From Butyrivibrio sp. (GTDB lineage Bacteria; Bacillota; Clostridia; Lachnospirales; Lachnospiraceae), in assembly GCA_015056655.1 (NCBI GenBank), contig SVFV01000002.1, forward strand, positions 123,448 through 187,447: 64,000 nucleotides of DNA, written 5' to 3'. Positions 26,485-34,726 of this stretch are shown here, one piece after another. Below the pieces are notes generated by a model that ran no database searches, had not been told where the DNA came from, and worked only from the letters and a program-made list of their open reading frames with translations. The number at the start of each line of letters is the position of its first letter. Position 1 is the stretch's first letter. A program made the position numbers and the translations under genes.

Positions 26485-28131
26485 ATGCCAGGTGATATTG
26501 AAAGAAAAGGCCAGAAAAACAATAGAGGCAATGTAACGAGGAAGAAAAAAGGGGGCAAGATAGCCTTTTTTCTTCTTTCTTTAGTGCTTGTAGCATACCT
26601 TGGTGTAGCGGTATATTTCACGAAGCATTTTTTGTTTAATACCTATGTGAATGAAATTCCTGCCTACAACCTTACTGCTGCTGATATAGAGAAGGCTGTT
26701 GTTGATGAGCTTAAAAACTACAAGCTTACTATAAATTCCAGAGGTGGATTGACAGATGTAATATCATCAGATGATATTCAACTGACTTTGCAAATGGATG
26801 ATCAGTTTACAGAGGCATTAAAGCAGCTAAAGCCTTTTGCATGGCCCAAATATCTTTTTACTGAAACGTATCTTACAACTGACAATATAGTTGTTTATTC
26901 TGATGATGTTTTAAGTGATTTTGTGGATGGGCTTTCAGTTTTTAGCGAGGAAAACATCAAAGCTCCTGTGGATGCGCATTTATCAGAAGAAGCAGGGGAT
27001 GATGGATTTTATGTAGTAGCTGAGGATCCTGGACAGACCCCATTAAAAGAAAAGGTAAAAGAATGCATCAGCTCAGCTCTGGATGTACTTGAGCCAGAAG
27101 TTACGCTGGGAGATGATTGCTACCTTGAAGCAGGTATTAAATCTGATGATGTAGAACTTGGAACTCTCTGTGAAAATCTGAACAAGTATTGCAAGGCGAA
27201 AATCCTGTATCAGTTTGGAGAGGATGAAATTGTAGTTGATGGTGTCACAATCAGGGAATTATGCGACATAGATGGAACAAATGTCGCCCTCAATAAGGAT
27301 AAAGTCAGGGATTTCGTCAATTCTCTTGCTAGAAAATACGATACCTTTGGCAAGACCAGAACTCTCATAAACCATGAGGGCGAGGAAGTTGTGATAGAAG
27401 GCGGAGACTACGGCTGGTGGATGGATAGAGGAACAGAGACCAGCGAGCTGATGGAAGCAATATCAAGTGGCGAACAAACCACAAGAACTCCGGTATATTT
27501 CGGCACAGCAGCTGAATACGGGGATACTGACTGGGGAGATTCTTATGTGGAAGTAGACCTTTCCGCACAGCATCTTTGGGTGTATGATGGGGGACGTGTC
27601 GTTGAAGAATCTGACTTTGTATCAGGATGCGTAAACCTGGGCAGAACAACGCCCAGAGGAACTTATGGAATCACTTATAAGGAAAGGGATGCAACTTTAG
27701 TTGGCGAAAATTATTCATCTCCTGTAAAATATTGGATGCCTTTTAACGGGAATGTAGGAATGCATGATGCAAGCTGGCGCTCTGAGTTTGGCGGCGAACT
27801 CTACGTGGCTGGTGGATCTCATGGATGTCTTAACTTGCCTACGGACAAGGCAGCAAGTATTTTTGATATCGTATCGAAAGGCGAGGCTGTTCTGGTATAT
27901 GGTGGAAAAACCGTTCCTGAGCCCGTTCCCGAGGAGAATCCGGACGGTATGCCTGTAGAAGGGGCAGAAGGCGTTCAAGGGCTTCCTGAGGCTGCAAATG
28001 GCCAGGAAGGGGCACCTGCTGATTCTGGGGCTGCGACACCAGCTGAAACAGTACCAGCAGATAATGGAGCTACACAGGGAGAACAGACTCCCGCAGAAAC
28101 AACAGAGAATTTAGAGGAAGGACAACAATAA
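26485..28131 (+). CDS. L,D-transpeptidase (YkuD), membrane-anchored
   Basis: 548 aa. A basic N-tail is followed by one membrane helix (about 27-50). Residues 60-340 hold two putative peptidoglycan-binding PG_binding_4-like domains. The YkuD catalytic domain (about 350-475) has His-Asp-Ala-Ser-Trp-Arg and the nucleophile Cys448 in Ser-His-Gly-Cys-Leu-Asn-Leu-Pro. The last ~70 residues are a Pro/Glu/Ala/Gly-rich tail. It makes 3-3 cross-links in peptidoglycan outside the cell. The stop TAA is directly followed by the manA ATG, so the two are co-translated. Confidence 0.9.
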   Translation: MPGDIERKGQKNNRGNVTRKKKGGKIAFFLLSLVLVAYLGVAVYFTKHFLFNTYVNEIPAYNLTAADIEKAVVDELKNYKLTINSRGGLTDVISSDDIQLTLQMDDQFTEALKQLKPFAWPKYLFTETYLTTDNIVVYSDDVLSDFVDGLSVFSEENIKAPVDAHLSEEAGDDGFYVVAEDPGQTPLKEKVKECISSALDVLEPEVTLGDDCYLEAGIKSDDVELGTLCENLNKYCKAKILYQFGEDEIVVDGVTIRELCDIDGTNVALNKDKVRDFVNSLARKYDTFGKTRTLINHEGEEVVIEGGDYGWWMDRGTETSELMEAISSGEQTTRTPVYFGTAAEYGDTDWGDSYVEVDLSAQHLWVYDGGRVVEESDFVSGCVNLGRTTPRGTYGITYKERDATLVGENYSSPVKYWMPFNGNVGMHDASWRSEFGGELYVAGGSHGCLNLPTDKAASIFDIVSKGEAVLVYGGKTVPEPVPEENPDGMPVEGAEGVQGLPEAANGQEGAPADSGAATPAETVPADNGATQGEQTPAETTENLEEGQQ

Positions 28132-29076
28132 ATGGCAATACTTAAGTTAAAAGCACCCACAAAGGATTATCTGTGGGGCGGAAAAAGACTCGTTGAGGAA
28201 TTTGGTAAAGAGGCTGCAGGAGATGTTACTGCAGAGAGCTGGGAGCTTTCATGCTTCCCTGGCAGCGAGTCAGTGATTGAAAATGGAGATTTTAAAGGAA
28301 AAACAATCACAGAATACATCAAGGAGAATGGAAAGGGCGTTCTTGGAACTGCCTGCGAGAAATTCGATGATTTTCCTGTTCTGATCAAGTTTATTGATGC
28401 TAAAAAGGATTTATCACTTCAGGTTCATCCCTCAGATGAATATGCTAAGGAGCATGAGGGACAGTTTGGAAAAACTGAGATGTGGTATATTCTCGATGCA
28501 GAAAAAGATGCATTTCTTTACTACGGTTTTAACAGAAAAGTGACTAAAGAAGAGTTTGAAAGACGCATCGAGGATCAGACACTTACTGAAGTTTTAAATG
28601 CATACCCTGTTCAAAAGGGAGATGTAGTATTTATTGAATCCGGAACTCTTCACGCTATCGGAGCTGGTATTCTTCTTGCAGAGATACAGCAGAATTCTAA
28701 CGTAACATACCGTGTTTATGATTACGGAAGACGTGATAAAGATGGGAATCTTAGAGAATTACATGTAGCAAAGGCACTTGATGTAACAGATCTTGGCCCT
28801 GTTAAAAAGGTTAAAAATCCAGCACCTCATATCGGAACCTGTAAGTATTTCACTGTTGATAAGGTTGATCTCACAGGAGATTTCACAAACAAAATCTGTG
28901 GAACGGTAGATGAAAGCTCATTCTTACATGTGCTTATTGTCGAGGGACAGGGCGAAATCAGAAATGGTAGTGATGCTATAGCTTACAAGAAGGGCGATAG
29001 CTTCTTCCTTCCTGCAGGAAGCGGAGACTATGAGCTTAGTGGAAGCTGTGAAGCTGTTTTAACTTACGAGAAATAA
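28132..29076 (+). CDS. manA: Mannose-6-phosphate isomerase, class I
   Basis: 314 aa cupin metalloenzyme that interconverts mannose 6-phosphate and fructose 6-phosphate. The N-terminus Leu-Trp-Gly-Gly-x-Arg-Leu, then Glu-Ser-Trp-Glu-Leu-Ser, is typical. Zinc ligands are expected in Leu-Gln-Val-His-Pro-Ser-Asp (about 98-104), Lys-Thr-Glu-Met-Trp-Tyr and Gly-Thr-Leu-His-Ala-Ile-Gly-Ala-Gly. Arg in Tyr-Arg-Val-Tyr-Asp-Tyr-Gly-Arg is also conserved. Translation is coupled to the preceding L,D-transpeptidase gene, with no gap. An imperfect inverted repeat without T-run lies at 29134-29160. Confidence 0.93.
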   Translation: MAILKLKAPTKDYLWGGKRLVEEFGKEAAGDVTAESWELSCFPGSESVIENGDFKGKTITEYIKENGKGVLGTACEKFDDFPVLIKFIDAKKDLSLQVHPSDEYAKEHEGQFGKTEMWYILDAEKDAFLYYGFNRKVTKEEFERRIEDQTLTEVLNAYPVQKGDVVFIESGTLHAIGAGILLAEIQQNSNVTYRVYDYGRRDKDGNLRELHVAKALDVTDLGPVKKVKNPAPHIGTCKYFTVDKVDLTGDFTNKICGTVDESSFLHVLIVEGQGEIRNGSDAIAYKKGDSFFLPAGSGDYELSGSCEAVLTYEK

Positions 29077-29230
29077 TTGATAAAAAATCTCAAGAAGTAT
29101 TGATTCTTAAAAACGAAATATCGAAAAAATAGTAACCGTATGTCAATTTGGCATGCGGTTAAATCATACATATATTTATTCTGAAAAATCCTGTGAAATT
29201 ACAATTAAATATTCGTTTAAAGCCATTTTT

Positions 29231-29259
29231 TTGATTAGTTTATATTCTTGTGCTACAAT
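29231..29259 (+). promoter_or_regulatory. Promoter of the cobalamin locus
   Basis: TTGATT (29231-29236), 17-nt spacer, TACAAT (29254-29259) with an extended TGC directly in front. It lies 20-30 nt before the riboswitch. Confidence 0.8.
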
Positions 29260-29279
29260 AGGTCTGCAATTTTATAAAA

Positions 29280-29645
29280 AGCAAGTGTTTGGTGCCCCTG
29301 ACTACGCTATTTGTAGGGCCAGGGGGTAAAAGGGAAACAGGTGAAAATCCTGTACGATCTCGTCACTGTGATAGAGGAGTCTGATTGCGTATTGCTTAAA
29401 GCAAAGTCACTGGTTTTGATAGAAATTCACCTGGATTCAGAGAGGTGAAGGCGCTGTCACAAGCTGGGAAGACAGTAATCAGATGTTGATACTTCAGCCA
29501 GGAAACCTGCCTTATTACTTGGGTGCACAGAGATTACCGCTTGTAGTGGTGATTTCGAAAGATCACGAGGAATTGGTCGTACCGTAACGGTCTGAAAAGG
29601 CTTTGTTTAGGTACCCCATTACTTAGATTGGTAATGGGCTTTTTT
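29280..29645 (+). ncRNA. Cobalamin riboswitch with terminator expression platform
   Basis: The aptamer spans about 29280-29512. It holds the family's conserved strings: TTTGGTGCCCCTG, AGGGGGTAAAAGGGAA, ACAGGTGAAAATCCTGT, GTCACTGTGA, GCTGGGAAGAC and the B12 box near GCCAGGAAACCTGCC. About 100 nt later a terminator follows: CCCATTAC/GTAATGGG (29615-29638) and CTTTTTT. When cobalamin is bound the terminator should form and shut the 20-kb locus. The ~100 nt between aptamer and terminator contains more structure (GATTTCGAAAGATCACGAGG and GGTCGTACCGTAACGG) whose role is not clear. Confidence 0.93.
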
Positions 29646-29683
29646 ATGCCCGTTTTCAATAGAAAGATAATGAGGAGAAAGAA

Positions 29684-30973
29684 ATGAAAAAGAAATTATT
29701 AGCAGTTCTTTTGACATCAGCATTGTGCATATCAGCCCTTGCAGGATGCGGAGCAAAGACAGAAACAGCAGCAACAACAGAAGCATCTGAAGAAGTGCAG
29801 ACAGAGGATGCTAGTGAGCAGGAAGAGATTGCTGAGCAGGAAAACCCTGACAGTGAGGCAGCCACAGAGGAGGTTGTAGACGATAAAACCGCTGCTGATG
29901 AAGTTGCAGCTCTTATCGATTCAATCTACGTTCAGGAAAGAACAGAAACAACAGATGATGACTGTGTCAAGGCAAAGGCAGCATGGGATGCTCTTACTGA
30001 TGCACAGAAAGAGCTTGTAGAGGGTGAATCTGCAGATCCTGATTACTTCGGAAGAGATACAGGAGATGCATCTAAGGATGATCCGCTTAACCAGGATAAT
30101 ATTGGAGAGAACGAGATTCTTGTAGTTAGCTTTGGTACATCATTCAATGATAGCAGAGCAGAGGATATCGGTGGTATTGAGAAGGCTATACAGGCAGCTT
30201 ACCCTGATTGGTCAGTTCGCAGAGCTTTCACAGCACAGATTATTATTAACCATGTTCAGGCAAGAGATGGCGAGTTCATCGATAACATGGACCAGGCTCT
30301 TGAAAGAGCAGTAAATAATGGAGTTAAGAACCTTATCATTCAGCCTACACACCTTATGCATGGTGCTGAATATGATGAGATGAAGGAAGCTATTGATAAA
30401 TATGCTATCAATTTTGATTCTGTAGAGCTCTCTGAGCCCCTTCTTGGCGAGGTTGGATCTGATGCTACAGTTATCAATGAGGATAAAAAGAAGGTTGCTC
30501 AGGCAGTTGTTGATGCAATGGTAGAAGCATCTCCCTATGACACTCGTGATGCAGCAGTAGAAGACTCTACAGCTTTTGTTCTTATCGGACATGGTACATC
30601 TCATACGGCAAAGGTTACATATTCACAGATGCAGACACAGATGCAGGAGCTTGGCTTTGAGAATGTATTTATAGGTACAGTCGAGGGTGAGCCTGAAGAG
30701 ACAGCATGTGAAGAAATCGTTAAGGCTGTAAGCGAAGCTGGTTATAAGAATGTAATCATGAGACCTCTTATGGTTGTTGCTGGTGACCATGCAAACAACG
30801 ATATGGCAGGCGATGATGAAGACTCATGGAAGAGTATTTTTGAGGCTTCCGGTTTATTTGAGAAGATCGACACTCAGATTGCAGGTCTTGGCCGTATCGA
30901 TGAAGTTCAGAAAACATATGTAGAGCATATAAGCGACATTTTAGGCGCAGATTCAGCGCAAAAAAAAAACTGA
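29684..30973 (+). CDS. cbiK: Exported lipoprotein CbiK-type chelatase (5' part of a broken or slippage-joined gene)
   Basis: 429 aa as read. A lipoprotein signal ends Leu-Ala-Gly-Cys (Cys22), then an acidic Ser/Thr/Glu linker, a short helical module (about 70-115), and a CbiK domain from residue 143. CbiK features are Val-Val-Ser-Phe-Gly-Thr-Ser-Phe, Gln-Pro-Thr-His-Leu-Met-His-Gly, Ile-Gly-His-Gly-Thr-Ser-His (catalytic His near 303) and Ala-Gly-Asp-His-Ala-Asn-Asn-Asp-Met-Ala-Gly-Asp-Asp. CbiK inserts cobalt into sirohydrochlorin, normally in the cytoplasm. Export here is odd and suggests work on external tetrapyrroles. The frame ends just after a run of ten A (30960-30969); losing one A joins it to the NEAT-like domains. 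Confidence 0.88.
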   Translation: MKKKLLAVLLTSALCISALAGCGAKTETAATTEASEEVQTEDASEQEEIAEQENPDSEAATEEVVDDKTAADEVAALIDSIYVQERTETTDDDCVKAKAAWDALTDAQKELVEGESADPDYFGRDTGDASKDDPLNQDNIGENEILVVSFGTSFNDSRAEDIGGIEKAIQAAYPDWSVRRAFTAQIIINHVQARDGEFIDNMDQALERAVNNGVKNLIIQPTHLMHGAEYDEMKEAIDKYAINFDSVELSEPLLGEVGSDATVINEDKKKVAQAVVDAMVEASPYDTRDAAVEDSTAFVLIGHGTSHTAKVTYSQMQTQMQELGFENVFIGTVEGEPEETACEEIVKAVSEAGYKNVIMRPLMVVAGDHANNDMAGDDEDSWKSIFEASGLFEKIDTQIAGLGRIDEVQKTYVEHISDILGADSAQKKN

Positions 30974-31736
30974 TGAAGCTAGCGTAACTGATGCACTTGC
31001 AGATGGTGTATACACAGCAAGCTTTGATACAGACGGCTCTATGTTTCATGTAAATGAAGCATGTGATGGCAAGGGAACACTTACAGTAAAGGGCGGCGAG
31101 ATGGTTATCCATCTTGTTATGCCTTCACAGAACACTGTAAATCTTTTCCTTGGTACAGCTGAGGATGCACAGAAGGATGGCGCTGAGCTTATAAATCCTA
31201 CTATTGAGACAGTTACATACTCCGATGGTACATCAGAAGAGGTTAATGCTTTTGACCTTCCGGTTCCTGTAATTGGCGAAGAATTTGATTGTGCACTTAT
31301 TGGAACTAAGGGAAAGTGGTATGACCACAAGGTAAAGGTTTCAGATCCTGTACCTGGTGAGGCAAATGCTGACAGTACAGAAGCAGCTGAAGAGACAAAG
31401 ACTTCAGATGCTGCAGCAGCTACAGAGGATGGAGAGCACACAATAGAGGTTTCTCTTGAAGGCGGTTCAGGAAAGGCATCTATCACATCACCTGCAAAGC
31501 TTGTTATCGCAGATGGAAAAATGACAGCTACGATCGAGTGGAGCAGTCCTCACTATGATTATATGATTGTTGATGGAACAAAGTACGAACCTGCTAACAC
31601 AGAGGGAAATTCAGTATTTGAGATTCCGGTAGCAGAGCTTGATAAGGACATTACAGTAATTGCAGATACTACTGCAATGAGTAAGCCTCACGAGATTGAG
31701 TATGTGCTTAATTTCAAATCATCAACACTTAAGTAA
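30969..31736 (+). CDS. NEAT-like tetrapyrrole-binding domains continuing cbiK in the other frame
   Basis: Reading continues without a start codon context from the A10 run in the +1 frame to 31736, about 255 codons. It holds two beta-sandwich domains. The first runs Gly-Val-Tyr-Thr-Ala-Ser-Phe-Asp...Gly-Thr-Leu-Thr-Val-Lys-Gly-Gly. The second runs Leu-Glu-Gly-Gly-Ser-Gly-Lys-Ala-Ser-Ile-Thr-Ser-Pro-Ala-Lys, then Tyr-Asp-Tyr-Met-Ile-Val-Asp-Gly. This is the pattern of NEAT/iron-transport-associated domains that bind haem-like ligands. An internal ATG at 31041 lacks a ribosome site and would cut the first domain. With one A removed upstream, one 683-aa lipoprotein results. Confidence 0.72.
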   Translation, partial: TDEASVTDALADGVYTASFDTDGSMFHVNEACDGKGTLTVKGGEMVIHLVMPSQNTVNLFLGTAEDAQKDGAELINPTIETVTYSDGTSEEVNAFDLPVPVIGEEFDCALIGTKGKWYDHKVKVSDPVPGEANADSTEAAEETKTSDAAAATEDGEHTIEVSLEGGSGKASITSPAKLVIADGKMTATIEWSSPHYDYMIVDGTKYEPANTEGNSVFEIPVAELDKDITVIADTTAMSKPHEIEYVLNFKSSTLK

Positions 31737-31763
31737 TAAAAATACAGATTAAATATACAAAAG

Positions 31764-31788
31764 ACCCACGATCTTCCAGATCGTGGGT
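31764..31788 (+). terminator. Stem-loop between the chelatase and the binding-protein gene
   Basis: A perfect 11-bp GC-rich stem with a 3-nt loop, followed by TGTTTGCC rather than a full T-run. It may act as a partial terminator or processing site inside the operon. It stands 16 nt before the next start, where a ribosome site is lacking. Confidence 0.6.
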
Positions 31789-31804
31789 TGTTTGCCAATA
31801 AGTT

Positions 31805-32968
31805 ATGATCAAAAACACAAAATTTAAAAACCTAATATTTTTCATGCTGACAGCAGGCTTATGCGTAATTAGTGGGTGCGGATCCAAGGATTCCAATATA
31901 GAGGATGAAATAAAACCACTCAAAGCCATGGAGCTTGATTATGCTGACCAGTTTTCATGTGATTACTATGATGGTGGATATAAGCATATTCATATAGCCG
32001 ATGGTACTGATTATGTTCTTGTGCCGGAAGGTGGAGAGGACAATGATCTGGGAATATCAGATGCAGTGATTATTCACATGCCGGTTCAGGATATTTATCT
32101 TGCGGCTTCTTCCGCAATGGATCTTTTTGTCCAGCTGGATAGCCTTGATAAAATAGGAACCTGCTCCACAACAGCAGATGATTACTCGATAGAAGAAGCG
32201 AAAGCCTTAATCGAGGATGGAACCATTAAATATGTTGGTAAATACAGCGCTCCAGACTATGAAAGCATAATAAATACCAAGTGTAATTTAACCATAGAAT
32301 CAACCATGATCACCCATAGTCCTGAAATAAAGGAAGAGATAGAGAAGCTGGGGATTCCGGTACTTGTGGAGAGATCAAGCTATGAAAGCAGCCCTATGGG
32401 AAGACTTGAGTGGATAAAGCTCTATGGAGCTTTGCTTGGAAAAGAGGATGAGGCCAGGGGCTTTTTCGATGGAGAAAAGGAAAAGCTTGAGAAAATAAGT
32501 GAAGAGCTTGACGACGAGCTTACAGACACCAGTGACAAGCCAACGGTTGCATTTTTCTATGTCTCAGCCAATGGTTATGTCAACGTAAGAAAACCAGGAG
32601 ATTATATCTCCACAATGATCGATATGGCAGGTGGGGAATACTGCCTTAATGGGATGGCAGATGAAACGGATAACGCCCTCTCAACAATGAATATAAACTG
32701 GGAAAGCTTCTATGCAAGCGCAAAAGAAGCTGACATAATTATTTACAATTCCACTATCGACGGTGGAATAAAGACGGTTAATGACTTACTTGATAAAAAT
32801 GAACTTTTTGCAGATTTTGAAGCAGTAAAAAACGGTAATGTATACTGCACAAATACAGATATGTTTCAAAAGAGCAGCGGCATCGTTGACGTCGTCGTTG
32901 ATCTTTTCAGAGTTATGAATAAAAAGGATGAGGATAAGCTCACCTATATATATAAATTGGAGAATTGA
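31805..32968 (+). CDS. Cobalamin/tetrapyrrole ABC transporter binding lipoprotein (BtuF/FecB-like)
   Basis: 387 aa. The lipobox is Ile-Ser-Gly-Cys near residue 25. The body shows the two-lobed helical-backbone fold of class III binding proteins, with Ser-Leu-Asp-Lys-Ile-Gly-Thr-Cys and Lys-Tyr-Val-Gly-Lys-Tyr in lobe one and Met-Gly-Arg-Leu-Glu-Trp-Ile-Lys-Leu as the linker helix. Such proteins bind corrinoids, haem or siderophores. Position after the riboswitch and CbiK makes a corrinoid or related tetrapyrrole the likely ligand. No clear ribosome site precedes the ATG, so its start is uncertain. Confidence 0.82.
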   Translation: MIKNTKFKNLIFFMLTAGLCVISGCGSKDSNIEDEIKPLKAMELDYADQFSCDYYDGGYKHIHIADGTDYVLVPEGGEDNDLGISDAVIIHMPVQDIYLAASSAMDLFVQLDSLDKIGTCSTTADDYSIEEAKALIEDGTIKYVGKYSAPDYESIINTKCNLTIESTMITHSPEIKEEIEKLGIPVLVERSSYESSPMGRLEWIKLYGALLGKEDEARGFFDGEKEKLEKISEELDDELTDTSDKPTVAFFYVSANGYVNVRKPGDYISTMIDMAGGEYCLNGMADETDNALSTMNINWESFYASAKEADIIIYNSTIDGGIKTVNDLLDKNELFADFEAVKNGNVYCTNTDMFQKSSGIVDVVVDLFRVMNKKDEDKLTYIYKLEN

Positions 32969-33975
32969 TGAAGAAAAAGACTGTTTTATATGCGATCTTA
33001 ATAGTGCTGGTTGCAATACTTATCCTGGTAAATATCTGCCAGGGCAGTGTTAGCGTGAGCCTTTCTGACATATGGTCGATACTTAAGACCGCAGATACTC
33101 AGTCAACCATGGGTAAAATAATAATGCAGATAAGACTTCCGAGAATCGTGGAAGCAGCATTTCTTGGTGGGGCACTTGCCCTTTCCGGTTACCTTCTTCA
33201 GGCATTTTTCCAGAATCCAATTGCAGGCCCGTATATTCTGGGCATTTCTTCTGGAGCAAAGCTCCTGGTAGCTGTTTTGATGGTACTTTCTCTGAACATG
33301 GGATTTGTGATGAAATCCTGGATGATGATTGTTGTGGCATTTATAGGTTCACTTATAGCTACCGGGTTTGTACTTGTCGTTTCTTTTAAGGTCAGATCAA
33401 TGTCAATACTGGTAGTGTGTGGAGTAATGGTGGGCTATATATGCTCTGCCATAACGGAGCTTATAGTTGCGTTTGCTGATGATTCGAATATTGTCAATTT
33501 ACATAACTGGTCCCAGGGAACATTTTCGGCTGCTTCCTGGAATGATGCCATTTATTACATCCCAATTGTTCTTGTGTGCCTGATTCTCTCTGTTTTTATG
33601 TCAAAAACAATAGAGGCATATATGTTTGGGGAAAGCTATGCAAGTACACTTGGCATTGATATTAAGTGCTTCAGATTTGCGCTGATAGTCGTTTCAAGCA
33701 TCCTATCAGCCACAGTTACAGCATTTGCAGGCCCTATTTCCTTTGTGGGAATTGCAATGCCGCATATAGCCAGAACTATCTTTAAATCAGAGAAGCCTGG
33801 AACCATCATTCCGGCAGCATGCCTTTTAGGCGTCATATTTGCCCTTTTAAGCGATTTAATAGCCAGAAGCATGTTCTCCCCCACCGAGCTCAGTATAAGC
33901 ACTGTAACGGCCATATTTGGAGCTCCTATCGTTATATCTATGATGGTAAGGTCAAGGAGGAGAGAAAATGGCTGA
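32968..33975 (+). CDS. FecCD/BtuC-family ABC permease
   Basis: 335 aa with about nine to ten membrane helices and the FecCD signatures Arg-Leu-Pro-Arg-Ile-Val-Glu-Ala, Gly-Ala-Leu-Ala-Leu-Ser-Gly-Tyr-Leu-Leu-Gln, Asn-Pro-Ile-Ala-Gly-Pro-Tyr-Ile-Leu-Gly and Gly-Ile-Ala-Met-Pro-His-Ile-Ala-Arg. It forms a homodimeric channel for corrinoid-size ligands. ATG at 32968 overlaps the binding-protein stop (TGATG), with GGAG 5 nt upstream; the TTG at 32965 is less likely. Confidence 0.92.
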   Translation: MKKKTVLYAILIVLVAILILVNICQGSVSVSLSDIWSILKTADTQSTMGKIIMQIRLPRIVEAAFLGGALALSGYLLQAFFQNPIAGPYILGISSGAKLLVAVLMVLSLNMGFVMKSWMMIVVAFIGSLIATGFVLVVSFKVRSMSILVVCGVMVGYICSAITELIVAFADDSNIVNLHNWSQGTFSAASWNDAIYYIPIVLVCLILSVFMSKTIEAYMFGESYASTLGIDIKCFRFALIVVSSILSATVTAFAGPISFVGIAMPHIARTIFKSEKPGTIIPAACLLGVIFALLSDLIARSMFSPTELSISTVTAIFGAPIVISMMVRSRRRENG

Positions 33976-34726
33976 GCTTGTTTTTGAAAATGTGGCAGTT
34001 GGATATGAGAAAAAGGCATTGATCCCGGATATTAATTTTGCCCTGGAAAAAGGAGAAATACTGGCTCTTGCTGGCCCTAACGGAGCAGGAAAGTCGACTA
34101 TATTAAAGACTGCAGCCGGATTATTGGAGCCTGTTTCAGGAAAAGTCAGGGTTCAGGGACAGGAATTATCTCAGATTCCGGGAAAAGATCTGGCAAAGGT
34201 TATGTCAGTAATGCTTACAGAGCGCATAAAAACCAACTATATGACCTGTTTTGACGTAGTAAGGGTTGGAAGATATCAGTATACAGACGTATTTGGAACT
34301 CTGAAGGATGAGGACAAGCGTGCTATCTGCGATTGTATGGAGCTTATAGGCGTCTGGCACCTGAAGGATGCTGATTTTTCAAAGCTAAGCGATGGTCAAA
34401 AACAGAGAGTTCTCCTTGCAAGAGCAATAGTTTCAGAACCAGGAATACTTATACTTGACGAGCCTACAAGTTTCCTGGATATGGGGTACAAGGTTGAATT
34501 CTTTGATGTTCTGAAAAAGCTTGCCAGAGAGAAAAATGTGGCAATACTGATATCCATGCATGAGATGGAACTTGTGAAAAAGGTGGCAGACAGGGTTGTT
34601 TGCATCTCCAAGGGCAACCATATCGACCGCATAGGAGATCCTTTAGAAATACTAACTCCGGAATATATGGAGAATCTATTTTCCATGCGAAGCGGAAAAT
34701 ACGAGGAATATTATGGCAAACACTGA
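33968..34726 (+). CDS. ABC transporter ATPase (BtuD/FecE-like)
   Basis: 252 aa. Walker A is Gly-Pro-Asn-Gly-Ala-Gly-Lys-Ser-Thr near residue 36. The signature is Leu-Ser-Asp-Gly-Gln-Lys-Gln-Arg (Asp replaces the usual Gly), and Walker B is Leu-Ile-Leu-Asp-Glu-Pro. The His switch is in Ser-Met-His-Glu-Met-Glu. It powers the permease encoded by the preceding gene, which it overlaps by 8 nt, and it overlaps cbiP by 14 nt. AAGGAGG precedes the ATG. Confidence 0.93.
   Translation: MAELVFENVAVGYEKKALIPDINFALEKGEILALAGPNGAGKSTILKTAAGLLEPVSGKVRVQGQELSQIPGKDLAKVMSVMLTERIKTNYMTCFDVVRVGRYQYTDVFGTLKDEDKRAICDCMELIGVWHLKDADFSKLSDGQKQRVLLARAIVSEPGILILDEPTSFLDMGYKVEFFDVLKKLAREKNVAILISMHEMELVKKVADRVVCISKGNHIDRIGDPLEILTPEYMENLFSMRSGKYEEYYGKH

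Noticed and set aside
29513..29614. Second riboswitch between the cobalamin aptamer and terminator
   Set aside because: Structured, but I find no second set of conserved aptamer strings; treated as expression platform.
31041..31736. Independent gene starting at the ATG at 31041
   Set aside because: It lacks a ribosome site and would start in the middle of the first NEAT-like domain; continuity with cbiK through the A run explains it better.
33968..34726. Dead ATPase because the signature reads Leu-Ser-Asp-Gly-Gln
   Set aside because: Walker A, Walker B and the His switch are intact and Gly-to-Asp at this position occurs in related ATPases.
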